A program made the translations under genes and the position numbers. From positions 7,998,001-8,062,000 of the forward strand of contig NC_088681.1 of NCBI RefSeq assembly GCF_950023065.1: DNA of 64,000 bases. Reading direction: 5' to 3'. The notes under the pieces are model-generated. The model did not search any database. It had not been told where the DNA came from and was given only the letters and a program-made list of their open reading frames with translations. Shown in pieces: positions 48,990-60,136 of the stretch. Positions within the stretch are counted from its first letter, which is position 1. Each line of letters opens with the position of its first letter. Source of the stretch: Planococcus citri (Eukaryota; Arthropoda; Insecta; Hemiptera; Pseudococcidae).

Positions 48990-51900
48990 ATGGAAAATAT
49001 AATTCATTTAGAATTCTTCGAAGAGATGTCCTCACCTATGAAACACATCTACCTCGCATACTCTGCAGTCGGAGGAGCAATCTACGAAACCTATACAACG
49101 AGTAAGTTCAAATATCTATTTGGAGGCTTGATCGGATTTCAATTTGTATCGTCCACTCTGGCGATAGTAATGACAATTCTGCGACATCAAGGATCAGACA
49201 TGCACGTGATCACGAGTTGCTTGGTGTTATTATTCTTCTTGGGCGGTTTGCTCGCAAAAGCTCTGATGATTTATATAAAACGAGATACTTTCCGCGCCTT
49301 GTTCGATCACACGAGTAAGATGAAAGACGACGAGTTCATCAAACCAAATTACAATCTCACTGTAGATCAGATCGATGAAATAAGTGTGGAAAACTTGAAC
49401 ATCAAAGGGCTCAAATACAATCTCATGTACACTCTGGCGGTTACTGCGTTCAAATTATCGCAGAAGCTCGTTGATTACACAAGTGCAGGAGAATTCAACA
49501 TAAACTACCAATGGGATTTCATATATCCGGTTCCGTTCGTTAATTCGCAAACGATCATCAGCTATATCTTGGTTTACTCTGTGGTTCTCGTTATCTCCCT
49601 GATCATCCCTTTGATCATGTATGGATCTACTTTTTTACCAGCCATACTATCGGTTCATCTTAAAAACCACGCGATTCGTCTTCAAAATGACATGAAATAT
49701 CACACAGCTGCAACTTTCGAGTGTATGGAAGAGTGTGACAGACGTGAAGAGAGAATATTGAACGAATCACCGAAATGCGAACGTGTCCGAGATTTCCAAT
49801 TGCGCGATATCCAAAGGCAACGGGACAGACACATCGAGGAATTCATGCACAAAGTTCGACAATGGATTAAATATCATCAAAAATGGGTTTTGTAAGTTGC
49901 TAAGATAAATTTTCATTTTATTATAGAGGAACCTAGTTACAAACTGAGAACTACGATTCTAAATTTTGGGCCCTTTTTCAGGGCACAGAGGGACATTGAG
50001 AGGTAGGGCCCAAAAAAATGAGTTCATATTCGTACTCAGCGACCTCCTAAACATAACGTTCGATATATCACACGACTTTTCGCAATTTTTCGGAATTTTG
50101 GACCCCCTTTTTGGGACACAGAGGAGCGTTATTGAGAATTCGAACCCAAAAAATGAGTTCATATTCATACTCGGCGACTTCGAAAACATACTATTCGATA
50201 TATCACACAACTTTTCAAAATTTTTCGGAATTTTGCCCCCTTTTTTGGGGCACAGAGAGACGTTGAGAGCTCGTAACCAAAAAATAAGTTCATATTCGTA
50301 CTCAACGATCTCCAAAACATAACATTCAATATGTCACTCGACTTTTCATAATTTTTCGAAATTTTGGCCCTTTTTTGGGGCACAGAGGGGCTTTGAGAGG
50401 CTGGCCCCAGAATATAAGTTCATATTCGTATTCGGCGACCTCGAAAACATACTATTCGATATATCACACGACTTTTCACAATTTTCAAAATTTTGACCCT
50501 TTTTTGGGGCACAGAGCGGCTTTGAGGGGTTGATCCCAGAAAAAAAGTTCATATTCGTACTCAGCGACCTAGAAAACATAACATTCGATATGTCACTCGA
50601 CTTTTCACAATTTTCAAAATTTTGACCTTTTTTGGGGCACAGAGGGGCTTTGAGGGGCTGGCCCCAGAATATAAGTTCATATTCGTATTCAGCGACCTCT
50701 AAAACATACTATTCGATATATTACAAGTCCAGATTCGTTTTTCAAATGTTGATTCAGTTGTGTGTCACTTGAAAAATCAAGCACCCCCCCCCCCCCACCA
50801 CAGGGAGATTTGAAAACCAATCAATGGTGGTTTGATTAGGAGTTGAGTGAGTGGACTATGTAAAAAAAAAATTGAGCGAAAACGAATGATAATAAGTGGT
50901 AACTTTGATTAATTTATTGTAGTGACCTTTTTTGAAACACACCTATACTCTTTCCACCCCCTTTTTTTAGACACCCCATCGAGACACGGGTATCGAGCGT
51001 AGTACCAAATTATCTATTGAATTAAACCAAACTGGCTGGATCGAAAGAACATGTTTTAAATGTCTCAAAACCAAACATTCAGATTTCAGACCCTAAAGTT
51101 CATTTTTAGATTTTTAACAAATTTCTAAAAGTAAAAAAAAAAAAATGAAAAATGAAAAAAAAAAGTTTTTAGGAAGATTTTAAAACTTTTTTGTGAAATG
51201 TAAATTTTTTGAGCGAAGAGAACCAATGAGAACAATTTGTTCCATTCAACTTTCACACGTCAACAACTACTCGTGTACGAGTTTTGGGCTATTCTGGAGC
51301 TTCCAGCGAGTTTTGAATTTTCTCCAGAAATTTCAAATCACTCTAGAAAGGCCAAAAATAAACTCTATCACCATAATTTTGATGGCTTTTGAGTGGTTCT
51401 CAAGAAATTCCAGGAGTATCATTTCAAAATTGATTTTTTGACCAATTTGACCTGAGACGATCGAACGGGCATCTAATATTTTTGAGTTTTTTGATCCTTC
51501 CAGAGCGATTCTGAATTTCCAGGGAAAATTAAAAAGTCAGTGGATGGAGGCTTCAGAATGGCAAAAAAATAAACGTGTTGATGGGTGGGAGTTGAATTTG
51601 AAAGAATGATTCTTGCCGGTTCATTTTACTCAAAAAATTTAGGTTATATGAAAATGTTCAAAAATCGACCTCAAAACAGCTATTTTTAATTCTTCAAAAA
51701 TTCTCCAAAAGCCCAAAAATTAACTTTGAGATCTGAAATTTCAGTCAAGCGATTTTTAGGGAATTTTCTTCTGATGTAGCTCGAGTGCATACCACTGCCA
51801 GCTTAGATTTGATGTTGTGTTTTTTTGGTAAATTATCAATGAAAAAGTTTAAGAGAAAAACGTGGAAAATCAGAAATTATTTTTAAAATTCCAATGATCC

Positions 51901-54663
51901 TGAAGTCACAGGTCAGATTAAGCTGATCTGTTGATTTATTCCCATTTTTACTTCTTAAAAACCCTTATTATTCTTGAACTTGAGAATTTTTTTTCAAATT
52001 ATGTGTAGATGAAATGTGTTTACAGAAGGTCCATTTCCCCAGAACGACCATTTTCAGGTAGGGGGGTGAAAGTGGTGTCAATCATTTGTGCTTCGTGTGT
52101 GTTCTTTTGTGCACTTACTCTTTTTTTTGTGCTCCCCCCTGCCCCTCAATTTTCAAAGTGCACAAAAGAACACAAACGAAGCACCAACGATTGACACCAT
52201 TTTCATCCCCCCCAAACGCAAAGTGGTCGATTTTCATTTCCCCAGGCCGACCACCAAAAATTGAGGGGAAGGGGGAGCACAAAAAAAATAGAGTACGTGC
52301 ACAAAAGAGCACAAACGAAGCACAAACGATTGACACCACTTTCACCCCCCCCCCTAATGTAAAGTGGTCGATTTCGTCGATTTTCATTTCCCCAGGTCGA
52401 CAAAAATGTTTATTTGAAAATTGAGGGGCAGGGGGGAGCACAAAAAAAAGAGTAAGTGCACAAAAGAACACACACGAAGCACAAACGATTGACACCACTT
52501 TCACCACCCCCCTATCTGAAAATGGACCTGTTCATGTTCACAGAGTAATCCGTCGTGAAAATTTTAGCTTATTAATTGCAGAATTTGAAGTTTTTAAAAT
52601 TCTTAAAAAATTTTAAAACTGGAAATTCTACACATTTTTTTTCATTTTTTTGAATAATAAGTTGAAAAATGTGGTGACATATTGATTATACCCGCAGGTG
52701 CGTTAATCTTTTCAACGAATGTGTGTCTCCTCTTTTGAGCGTTTACGTAGTCACTTGCTACGCTGGAATCATTGGACCTGGGTACAACGTCGCAAAGGTA
52801 AACTATACATTTCTCCCATTGACACGTTTTTTTTCAAAATTGCCAAGTTTTCGTTACCCAAATACGTACCTAATCTGACTCGATAATTATTAATTTTTTA
52901 GATGATATTGGACTCGAAAGAACCTACTTATGATCATATTATTTACGCCGCATTGAACACAATTCACCTGCTGGTGGCTTGTGCTACCGCAAATGTTCTC
53001 ATCGAAACGGTAATAACGAAGTAACATTCGGGGAACCCACTTGAGGATCTATGGCACCCCCCCGGTCGATCTTCCGAGACAACTTTTTTCTTAAAAGGGG
53101 AGTCCTAAGGAACATTTATATCCCTTGTCCTTAAAAAAAAAAGTGGCCCTACTAACAAATCAGTCCAAGTTTCAAAAATCTACTGGAGGCTTCAGTGATT
53201 TTCAAAACGTCGCTGGAGGCTACAAAACGACTTGAAATCCACCTTGCAGTTGACTTCGTAGAGTATTGAAATTAGTTTGAAGAATGAATTTCGGCTTTCC
53301 AACTCCATTTGATGGAATTTTATGGGAATTTCTGTAGAGAGAAGATAGGTAGGAACTTAGTCCTGTTAGGTGGGAACTAGGTTCCTGATGTACCTGTCCG
53401 GGGTATGCTCGGCTAATTAATACCCTACACCTTCCCTCATACAGATTGTGTGTATGTCACTATTCGTCCGACCAATAAACCAAAAGATAATGAATCACTT
53501 TTAACACTTTATTGAGCTTCACTTAATGAACATACATTTACACCCAACTAATAGGCAATACCTAGAGCTATAAATACACACGCGTCTGTGCAGTTCTGCT
53601 CAAAAGGCTGGTTGTCCTAACGTCCGTCCAGAGGAGCGATTACTCTAAGCGACCTGAGACAACTGCGAAGCGGACACGGCGTTTCGGTCGTCCGCATCTC
53701 GCGGAACTGATCCGCTAGATGGCACTGCACCAGCAGTGTTACCGACGACCGAGGGCATATATTCCCTGCTATAACGAGTACCTTGGGTCCTCATCTACCC
53801 TCTACATTTCTAGTTTCAAAAATCTGCTGGAGGCTCCAGAACTGCTCAAAACGGTTTGCAAAAGTTCCCAATCGATTTGGCATGTCGAAAATAGAGCATA
53901 TCCCAAATTTCAGCTTTCTCGGTTTAGCACTTGAAATTTTGACAGGTGATAAATTTTTGCCTGATCTTTTGATCTACCTTTGTAAGGTTTAAAAAATTTC
54001 GTGCAAGTCCTATGTTGGAACGCAAAATCTGCGATTTCGGCTGACCGACATAATCAAAATGACCGTCATTTTGTAAGTAGGGCCATATTTTTTTTTGAGG
54101 ACAAGGGCTATAAAATGATCCTTAGGACTCCCCCATGAAGAAAAAAGTTGTCTCGAAAAATCGACGTTGGGCGGTGGTGCAATAGATCCTTATGTGGGCT
54201 CCCCGACTACTTACATACATTTTTTTTGTATTTTTTTTTGCACTAACTGCAGAATTGCCTAATGGCAAGACAAGTTTTAATTTGAAATGGGTTGATAAGT
54301 TTCACCCTTACATACATTATTTTGCTGTTCATTGGTGCAAAACTTGAACACACAAAAAAAATAAATTTATTTCACCAAGATATACGTAGATACCTTAGGG
54401 TTAGTATCAGCTTTTTTGTAATCATAAAATCATTTTTCTCTCAGAGTGATGATATTTCAACAGCGATATATTCCATGCCGTGGTATCATTTACCAACCAA
54501 ACATCAGAAAGTTCTGCTGCAATTTTTGGCTTTGACGCAAAACAGCCCGAAAATGCATATTTTCAAGGTGTTTCCATTCACACTGGAACAATTTCCGCAG
54601 CTAATGAATGACGCTTACAATTACATACAGTTGACGCGAGTTTTAGAAATGAAAGTACAGTGA
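48990..54663 (+). CDS. Odorant receptor, complete four-exon gene
   Basis: Exons 48990-49891, 52698-52797, 52902-53009 and 54445-54663 have the same lengths and phases as receptor gene 2 and again give 442 residues. Exon 1 starts MENIIHLEFFEEMSSP. Its first membrane segments (FGGLIGFQFVSSTLAIVM; VLLFFLGGLLAKALMIY) differ strongly from the neighbours, while the loop LQNDMKYHTAATFECMEECD to HKVRQWIKYHQ is almost invariant. Helix 5-7 exons encode VSPLLSVYVVTCYAGIIGPG, HLLVACATANVLIET, then IYSMPWYHLP and DAYNYIQLTR. Intron 1 (2.8 kb) contains a tandem array and a foldback. Intron 3 contains a family E foldback with a nested solo LTR. No frame break is seen, so it is likely functional, with its own ligand range set by the divergent helices. 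Confidence 0.92.
49960..50720. repeat. Six-unit tandem array, ~128-bp period
   Basis: Units run ttttggccc, ttttttggggcacagaggg, cattgagagg, gagttcatattcgtactcag, cgacctc, aaaacata, ttcgatatatcacacgac. They begin near 49965, 50094, 50228, 50360, 50485 and 50620. The array lies in intron 1 of receptor gene 3 and shares its attcgt...cagcgacc...aaaacata phrase with repeats elsewhere in the window. Confidence 0.8.
50721..52026. repeat. Intron sequence with a decayed family E relative
   Basis: A poly-C run lies at 50785. From about 51080 to 51560 phrases such as ctggagcttccagcgag and ccagagcgattctgaatttc resemble the GGAGGCTCCAG core of family E in degraded form. The rest is unassigned. Confidence 0.4.
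52027..52525. repeat. Foldback in intron 1 of receptor gene 3
   Basis: Bases about 52060-52160 (ggtgaaagtggtgtcaatca, tgtgttcttttgtgcactta, gctcccccctgcccctcaat) return as reverse complement at about 52425-52515. Two further copies of the same arm sequence lie between, so four alternating arms are present. The outer ends share AGGTCCATTT inverted. Confidence 0.75.
52698..52797 (+). CDS. Receptor gene 3, exon 2 (helix 5 region)
   Basis: 100 bases between acceptor CCCGCAG and donor GTAAAC, encoding CVNLFNECVSPLLSVYVV to GYNVAK. Confidence 0.9.
52902..53009 (+). CDS. Receptor gene 3, exon 3 (helix 6 region)
   Basis: 36 codons, MILDSKEPTYDHIIYAAL to NVLIET, between acceptor TTTTTAG and donor GTAATA. 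Confidence 0.9.
53030..54215. repeat. Foldback element, family E, copy 4, with nested LTR
   Basis: The outer ends are inverted (GGGGAACCCAC...GGATCTATGGCACC at the left, GGGGAGCCCAC...GGATCTATTGCACC read inward from the right). The left arm has a large deletion after about 53160. A solo LTR sits at 53333-53806. The element starts about 20 bases behind exon 3 of receptor gene 3, and the acceptor of exon 4 lies about 230 bases after its end. Confidence 0.8.
53333..53806. mobile_element. Solo long terminal repeat, 474 bp
   Basis: It starts TGTAGAGAG and ends CCCTCTACA, the TG...CA form with perfect 7-bp terminal inversion. TTTC flanks both sides (53329-53332, 53807-53810), giving a 4-bp duplication. 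A 5-bp ATTTC duplication is the alternative if the final A belongs to it. The surrounding family E sequence is otherwise continuous, as other copies show. AATAAA/TTTATT and TATA-like words allow either orientation. It is less AT-rich than its surroundings. Confidence 0.75.
54445..54663 (+). CDS. Receptor gene 3, exon 4 (helix 7 and C-terminus)
   Basis: It follows acceptor TTTCTCTCAG and encodes SDDISTAIYSMPWYHLP to RVLEMKVQ and stop. Confidence 0.92.
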   Translation, partial: SDDISTAIYSMPWYHLPTKHQKVLLQFLALTQNSPKMHIFKVFPFTLEQFPQLMNDAYNYIQLTRVLEMKVQ

Positions 54664-54730
54664 AGTGCCAATATGGGTAAGATGGGGGTCACTTGCGGTT
54701 AATCAAGGAATGTGTTTGGCAATTTGCAAA

Positions 54731-54736
54731 AATAAA
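54731..54736 (+). terminator. Polyadenylation signal of receptor gene 3
   Basis: AATAAA lies 68 bases past the stop codon and 31 bases before an inserted MITE. Confidence 0.5.
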
Positions 54737-54766
54737 CTATTCAATTTTAATTTAGTTATAATAATT

Positions 54767-55443
54767 GAGTACCTTAGAGTCAAACCCAGAATTCTCCAAA
54801 TTTTTCAAAAATGAGGTTATGATCGTTTTGGGTACAGTTAGTAGGTACGCATCGATTGCCATTCTCCGTTTTTACCTATCTGACACAATGACGCAGTCAG
54901 GGGGGTCCAAAGTACTGGGTCAGTATCAAATTCCGAAAAATGTCCAAAATTTTCAAAAATGAGATTATGGTCGTTTTGGGTACAGTTAGTAGGTACGCAT
55001 CAATTGCCATTCAACATTTTACCCCATTTGATACCATCATGGTTAGGGGGTCCAAAGTACCGGGTTCAAGTCAAACTTTGAAAAAAATACTTGGAAAAAA
55101 TTTTTTTTTTTTCATTCTGGTCGACTATAAACAACCTTGAGATACTTTCAACAGACTTGAATCTAGAATTATCCCTCATTTTATCATGCATTTTCGTGTA
55201 TTTTCGATATTTTTTACAGACTTGGAGTCAAAACCAGAATTCTTCAAAACGGTATCGTGAATTATTATTGCTATGGAAAAACTTGAAATTTTTTTTTTTT
55301 TGTCAATTCGATTGTTACCCGAAGCACTATATATAGGCGAGATCAGAAACCTGCTACTACTGATTCCCACCTTTCATCAGTTTTTTGCGTTTTTCTCAAA
55401 ATGGTGAAAAGTGGAGAATTCTGGGTTTGACTCTAAGGTACTC
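54767..55443. mobile_element. 677-bp MITE, AATT flanks, GAGTACCTTAGAGTC ends
   Basis: Perfect inverted ends of at least 30 bp begin GAGTACCTTAGAG at 54767 and close at 55443. AATT flanks both sides (54763-54766, 55444-55447). Inside, a block of about 145 bases (ttttcaaaaatgag, gtacagttagtaggtacgca) occurs twice in tandem, with a third partial copy. No transposase is seen. Confidence 0.75.
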
Positions 55444-55447
55444 AATT

Positions 55448-56125
55448 TCTATTATTACCTATTTTATTTATAAATAAATTAAATTGTAAATTTAGAAATG
55501 AGCCTAACAATTTTTTAAATAACATTGAATTTGGGTTTGTTATTGCGTTCATTTTTTTTTTGATTTGTTGAAAATTTATTCTAAAACTACGAACTCTAAT
55601 CTCTCAAACATTCTTTGCATAAAATTTCATACACGTATCTACCTCCTTGCTGCACCTAAAATAAAACTTTCCTATCATCATTTCAGCTATAGTCACAAGT
55701 GGAAAATCGATCAAAACTGAAATTTGAGGTTGAAAATTTTGGAAAATGGTTTTTTGATGTTAATTTTACGTGATTCCCATTTCATACACCCACTCAAAAT
55801 ATTTATTTGTTTTGGTATTCAAAAGTAGGTACATACTTCGAAAGTCATTTACGAGACCAAATTCACCTACGAGCTGTTCAAATCATTTTTGAAACTGAAA
55901 ATAATAATTTTTTCAACGTCGAAATGTAACTTACACTAAATTACATGGATGCTGAATTATTGAAAACAGGCTTAAGTACTTAGTGCCAAAATAAGCTGAG
56001 TATCTACTGTGTTTCAAAAAATTAACCAGTTCAATTTACATAATTCTATTCGTATTGTACAGAGGTTGTCGTGTCGCTAAAAATACTCTTACATTTTTGG
56101 TGTTTTTTTTAAAAATACTTGAAAA
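55448..56125. other. Intergenic region before receptor gene 4
   Basis: No exon or repeat is recognised. CCAGTTCAATTTACAT at about 56026 is a weak counterpart of the initiator context seen before genes 1 and 2. Confidence 0.35.
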
Positions 56126-57418
56126 ATGGAAAATATAATTCATTTGGAGTATTTCGAAGAGATGTCCTCACCTATGAAACATATCTACCTCGCCTACTCG
56201 TCGATTGGAGGAGCACTCTACGAAAACTATACAACAAGTAAATTCAAATACCTTCTTGCTGGCTTACTCGCATTTCAATATGCATCGCTTTCGTCAACGT
56301 TAATACTGGCAATAACACAATACCAAGAACTTGAAGTGAGTCTAATAACAAAGTATTTGGCGGAATTATTCTGGTTCAATTGGATGGTTGCAACCGCTGT
56401 GGCCGTCTATTGGAAACGAGATACCTTTCGCGACTTGTTCCATCAGATGAGCCAGCTAAAAGATGACGAATTCATCAAACCGAATTTCAATTTCACCGCA
56501 GACCATATCGAGGAAATAAATTTGGAAAGTTGGAACATGAAAGGATTCAAATACAATATCACGTACAATCTGATGGTTGGTGTATTCCAGTCTTTGCAGA
56601 AACTTGTAATATACATCTATACAGGAGAATTCGTCATCGACTATCAACGTGATTATATTCTACCTATACCGTTTGTCGAATCTCAAACACTGACTTGCTA
56701 TATTTTCGTTCACTTGATCAATTGGGTGGTTCTATCTGCTTTCGCGTTCGTCCCCTATGGATCGACGTTTCTACCACTGACAATTTCCATGCATCTTAAA
56801 AACCAAACGATTCGTCTACAGAATGATATGAAATATCATACTGGTTTAACTTTCCAGTGCATGGAAGAGTGCGACAGACGTGAGGAAAACGTACTCAACG
56901 AATCACCGAAATGCGAACGTGTCCGAAATTTTCAACTGCGAGATATCCAAAGCCAACGCGACAGACACATCGCAGAATTCATGCACAAAGTTCGACAATG
57001 GATCAAATATCATCAAAAATTGATTTCGTAAGTTGCCACAAAAGATTTTCACATTCTCGGATACCTATTTCAAGGTGTAAAGAGTTGGTTTTAAATTTTT
57101 CCGTTCAATTCGCAGGTATGCCAATCTCTTCAAGAAATGTGTTTCTCCGCTTTTGGGCTCGCAAGTAGTCACTTGCTACGCTGGAATTATCTGTTGTGGT
57201 TATGTCGCCGTTCAAGTAAACATTTCTAATAATTTTTGTATTTTAGGAAACCATAGCCCACAATGCCTACGCCTACATATATATTTAATCGGCAAAAATG
57301 TATTTTTCAGACGATATTGGATTCGAAAGATCTTGGCTATGATTATTTTTTTCACCTTGTGTTACAAATGTTTTTCTTGTTGGGAGCATGCAGCATCGCC
57401 AACGTCATTCGCGAAATG
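56126..57418 (+). CDS. Odorant receptor, three of four exons in window
   Basis: Exons 56126-57027, 57116-57215 and 57311-57418 have the lengths and phases of the complete paralogs and encode 370 residues to the end of helix 6. The start is MENIIHLEYFEEMSSP. It is closest to receptor gene 2 (shared VFQSLQKLVIY-type helix 3, EFVIDYQRDYI, FLPLTISMHLKNQTIRLQND). Notable substitutions are Tyr for Cys at the first residue of exon 2 (YANLFKKC) and a CCG in place of GPG in helix 5. A sound donor GTGAGT follows exon 3. The last exon (IYSMPWY type) was not found in the remaining 6.5 kb. It may lie beyond the window, since gene 2 has a 5.5-kb intron there, or be lost. Confidence 0.88.
57116..57215 (+). 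CDS. Receptor gene 4, exon 2 (helix 5 region)
   Basis: 100 bases between acceptor TTCGCAG and donor GTAAAC, encoding YANLFKKCVSPLLGSQVV to GYVAVQ. Confidence 0.88.
57311..57418 (+). CDS. Receptor gene 4, exon 3 (helix 6 region)
   Basis: 36 codons, TILDSKDLGYDYFFHLVL to NVIREM, between acceptor TTTTCAG and donor GTGAGT. Confidence 0.88.
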
Positions 57419-57779
57419 GTGAGTTGATTAGCTGCTTCTGTAGGCTAATGACCACGGGTAACCATTTTTTCCAAATACAGGTATTTATTATTTATTATAG
57501 CCCTATGTATCAACGCGGTAAAATATATGTATATGTTACCCTTCATCTTATTTGCTCCCAGTGATGTTTGAAATAACTGTAGCTAATTCGTACAACTAAG
57601 TACAATGGAATTGTAAATCACCAGTAGAACAAATAATCATGAAAAAAATCATTTCGCACCTTGGGAGTTGGTAATAAGGTTACATCTCAAAAAAATGAAA
57701 TTTTACAAGAGAGTGGTTTTCTTTTTTGAAAAAACTTTACCTCATTTTAAAGATCGGGTATCATACCTCCCAATTGACA

Positions 57780-58460
57780 AAATGGTCGTCCTCACAAGTC
57801 CGTTTTCATGAAAATCCGGGCGAAATTTTGTATATTCGCCATTGTCACGGCGCTAAAATGAATTTTCAATGAACATGTGAGGGCGAATGGCAAAAATTTG
57901 CCTCACACTTGGCGTTAAATTGAACTCTGGTCAACATAGGAGCGCTGATGGTGAAAATTCGCTCTACATTTGACGCATCCGCTAACATATGGCCAAAAAT
58001 TTTTAAAAATTCGCCTTGTTCCTGGCGCGAAAATAAAATACCGCCCGACCAAGGTAGTAGATTTTTTTAATTCGCTCTGTACATGTCTCAGTTGGTCATA
58101 TTTCATTTTTTGCTTGGCGTGGATTAGGCGCTATTAAAAATTATCGGGCAGCTAAAAGATGAATCTTAAACAGTTCGTCTGTAGATTGCCGATAACTGAT
58201 AAGAAACATCCGTTCATATACCTACTGCTGACTAAGTATCCGTTTTTATACTGCTGACTAATTTTTTCAATATGTGCTGTATTATAGCAGTGTAGCACAG
58301 TTCTCTATGTCTTGATACCGCCGATACCAGTCAGTGAATTTGTTCTTGTGCGGTTCTGGAATGAGGGCGAATAGCAAAAATTGCCCACACTTGGCGCTAA
58401 AATGAACTTTCGCCCAACCCATGGGCGCAAATTGATGAAAATTCGCCCTGTAATTGACAC
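57780..58460. repeat. Diverged tandem repeat with GGCGCTAAAATGAA core
   Basis: Units of roughly 80-100 bases carry attcgcc...cac, ttggcgctaaaatgaa, ttttcgcccaac and atgggcgc. The same words appear in the hairpin at 59921-60136, so both belong to one family. Confidence 0.55.
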
Positions 58461-59776
58461 TATAATAAATTTTTGCTCAACATGGAATTTTTTGGATATT
58501 TTTTCATTGGAAATTAATTCGTCATAAATTGAAGTACGGGATTTTTTTTCAACAAAAATTGTGGAAATATGCAATGTGGTATGCACTTTTTTTGCCCAAA
58601 ATATGCAAAAAAATATGCAATTTTAGCTAAAAAAAATACACACGCATAACTTTGCAAAAATTGAAGGATTTTTGAATAAAAAATAGATGTTTAAAATTGA
58701 AATTTAATTTTATCCTCTTTTTTTTAGATTTTTTTTCATAAATTGACTAATTCATTGAGCAAAAGATCCATGAAATTTCCATATTCTTTGCAAGTAGGTA
58801 TTGATACAGATAAAAATATGCAACTCTGGAGATCGTAAATGATCATGGAACATGTTTTAAAATTTTCCCCATAAGTATATTCCCATTATTTTGCATATTT
58901 TCCATATTTCAAATTCAAAATAAAATTCAGATTATAGCATATTTATAGAAATTTTGCGAAGTTGTTAGGTATTTTTTCAGAAATTTTTTTCTTTTAAAAC
59001 AAAGTACAAATCACATCTATGTTGAAATATCATCAAAAACTAAGCACATTAATATGTACATACTACATTGAGGCATTTCATTCCTGGAATAAAAACCACA
59101 TTTTTTAATTACAGGGTTGATTTTATTTCAAATTAACAAGTCCCTGAAAATGATTTTTTAGCTGGAAAACCTGAAATCTGTTAATTTGAAAGAAAATCAA
59201 CGGAGTAATTGAAAAATGTGGTTTTTATTCCAGGAATGAAATTATGAAATGCCTCAACGCATTAGATAATGTGCTTTATCAATAAAAAATTGAGTTTTTG
59301 ATGGCATCTTAACATTGATGCATGTGATCTGTTTTGAAAGAAAAAAATTCCTAAAAAAAAATAACAACTTCGCAAAATTTCTACAAACATGCTACGAGTA
59401 CATTTAAATTTTGTTTTGAAATAATTATGCAAATCATGCAAAATAAAGGGAATGTAAGCATGGGGAAAATTTTGAAATATGTTCAATGATCATTCGCGAT
59501 CTCTAAAGTTGTGTATTAAATAGGTACCTACAAAAATTATGGAAATTTCATGCATATTTTGCTCAATAAATTCGTAAATACGAGTAAATGAAAATACATT
59601 TTTTTTTAAATGAGAGATGAAAATTAAATTTTAATAAACATCTATTTTTTATTCCAAAATATTTTCATTTTTATTGTGAACAAACTAAAGTGATACCTAT
59701 ACCTAGAAAAGGACAGAACAAACTAATATGATTCAAAAAACACCATCCGCTATCATAATCATATTAGCATGTTACA
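58461..59776. repeat. AT-rich region with an approximate long inversion
   Basis: Phrases around 58680-59110 (ttgaggcatttcattcctgg, aaattttgcgaagttgtta) reappear inverted around 59220-59650 (ccaggaatgaaattatgaaa, taacaacttcgcaaaatttc), with the centre near 59150. It is an old foldback. No coding content is seen. Confidence 0.55.
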
Positions 59777-59848
59777 GGTTCACATCTCAGTCAGATCGGT
59801 CAGGTTAAGCAGCATCGGGAATGGTCGCAGGTTGGATGGGTGACCGCT
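59777..59848 (+). pseudogene. 5S rRNA-derived fragment
   Basis: GATCGGTCAGGTTAAGCAGC at about 59794, then ATCGGGAATGGTCGCAGGTT and GGATGGGTGACCGC, follow the 3' two thirds of animal 5S rRNA, including the internal control region (A-box-like TTAAGCAGCATCG and C-box-like TGGATGGGTGACCGC). The 5' third and the 3' terminal stem are missing. It is either a 5S pseudogene or the head of a 5S-derived SINE. Confidence 0.7.
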
Positions 59849-59920
59849 CATAATTAAGACGTTAGGTTTGAATTGCGGAATGTTTGATGACGTTATGGAA
59901 GGTTGGGCGCTCAATCAAAC

Positions 59921-60136
59921 AGCGCTAAAAGAAAGGAGGGCGAAAATGATGGCGACATTTTGACACTGTTTTTGCGCGCGTAGAGAACGATAAAATTTCG
60001 CTCTCACATGCTCCCATCAAAATTTTCGCGCGGGTTTTTGATGCGCACATATGAGGGCAGCATTTTTTTCGTTCACTTCGCGCAGAAAAACAGTGTCAAA
60101 ATGTCGCCATCATTTTCGCCCTCCTTTCTTAGCGCT
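59921..60136. mobile_element. 216-bp hairpin element, 58-bp near-perfect arms
   Basis: AGCGCTAAAAGAAAGGAGGG at 59921 through about 59978 is mirrored at about 60078-60136, with few mismatches. The loop has further short inversions (gcgcgcg). The arms share words with the 57780-58460 array. Confidence 0.75.

Noticed and set aside
49959..50579. Several overlapping 70-118-codon frames on both strands
   Set aside because: They are translations of the 128-bp tandem array in an intron.
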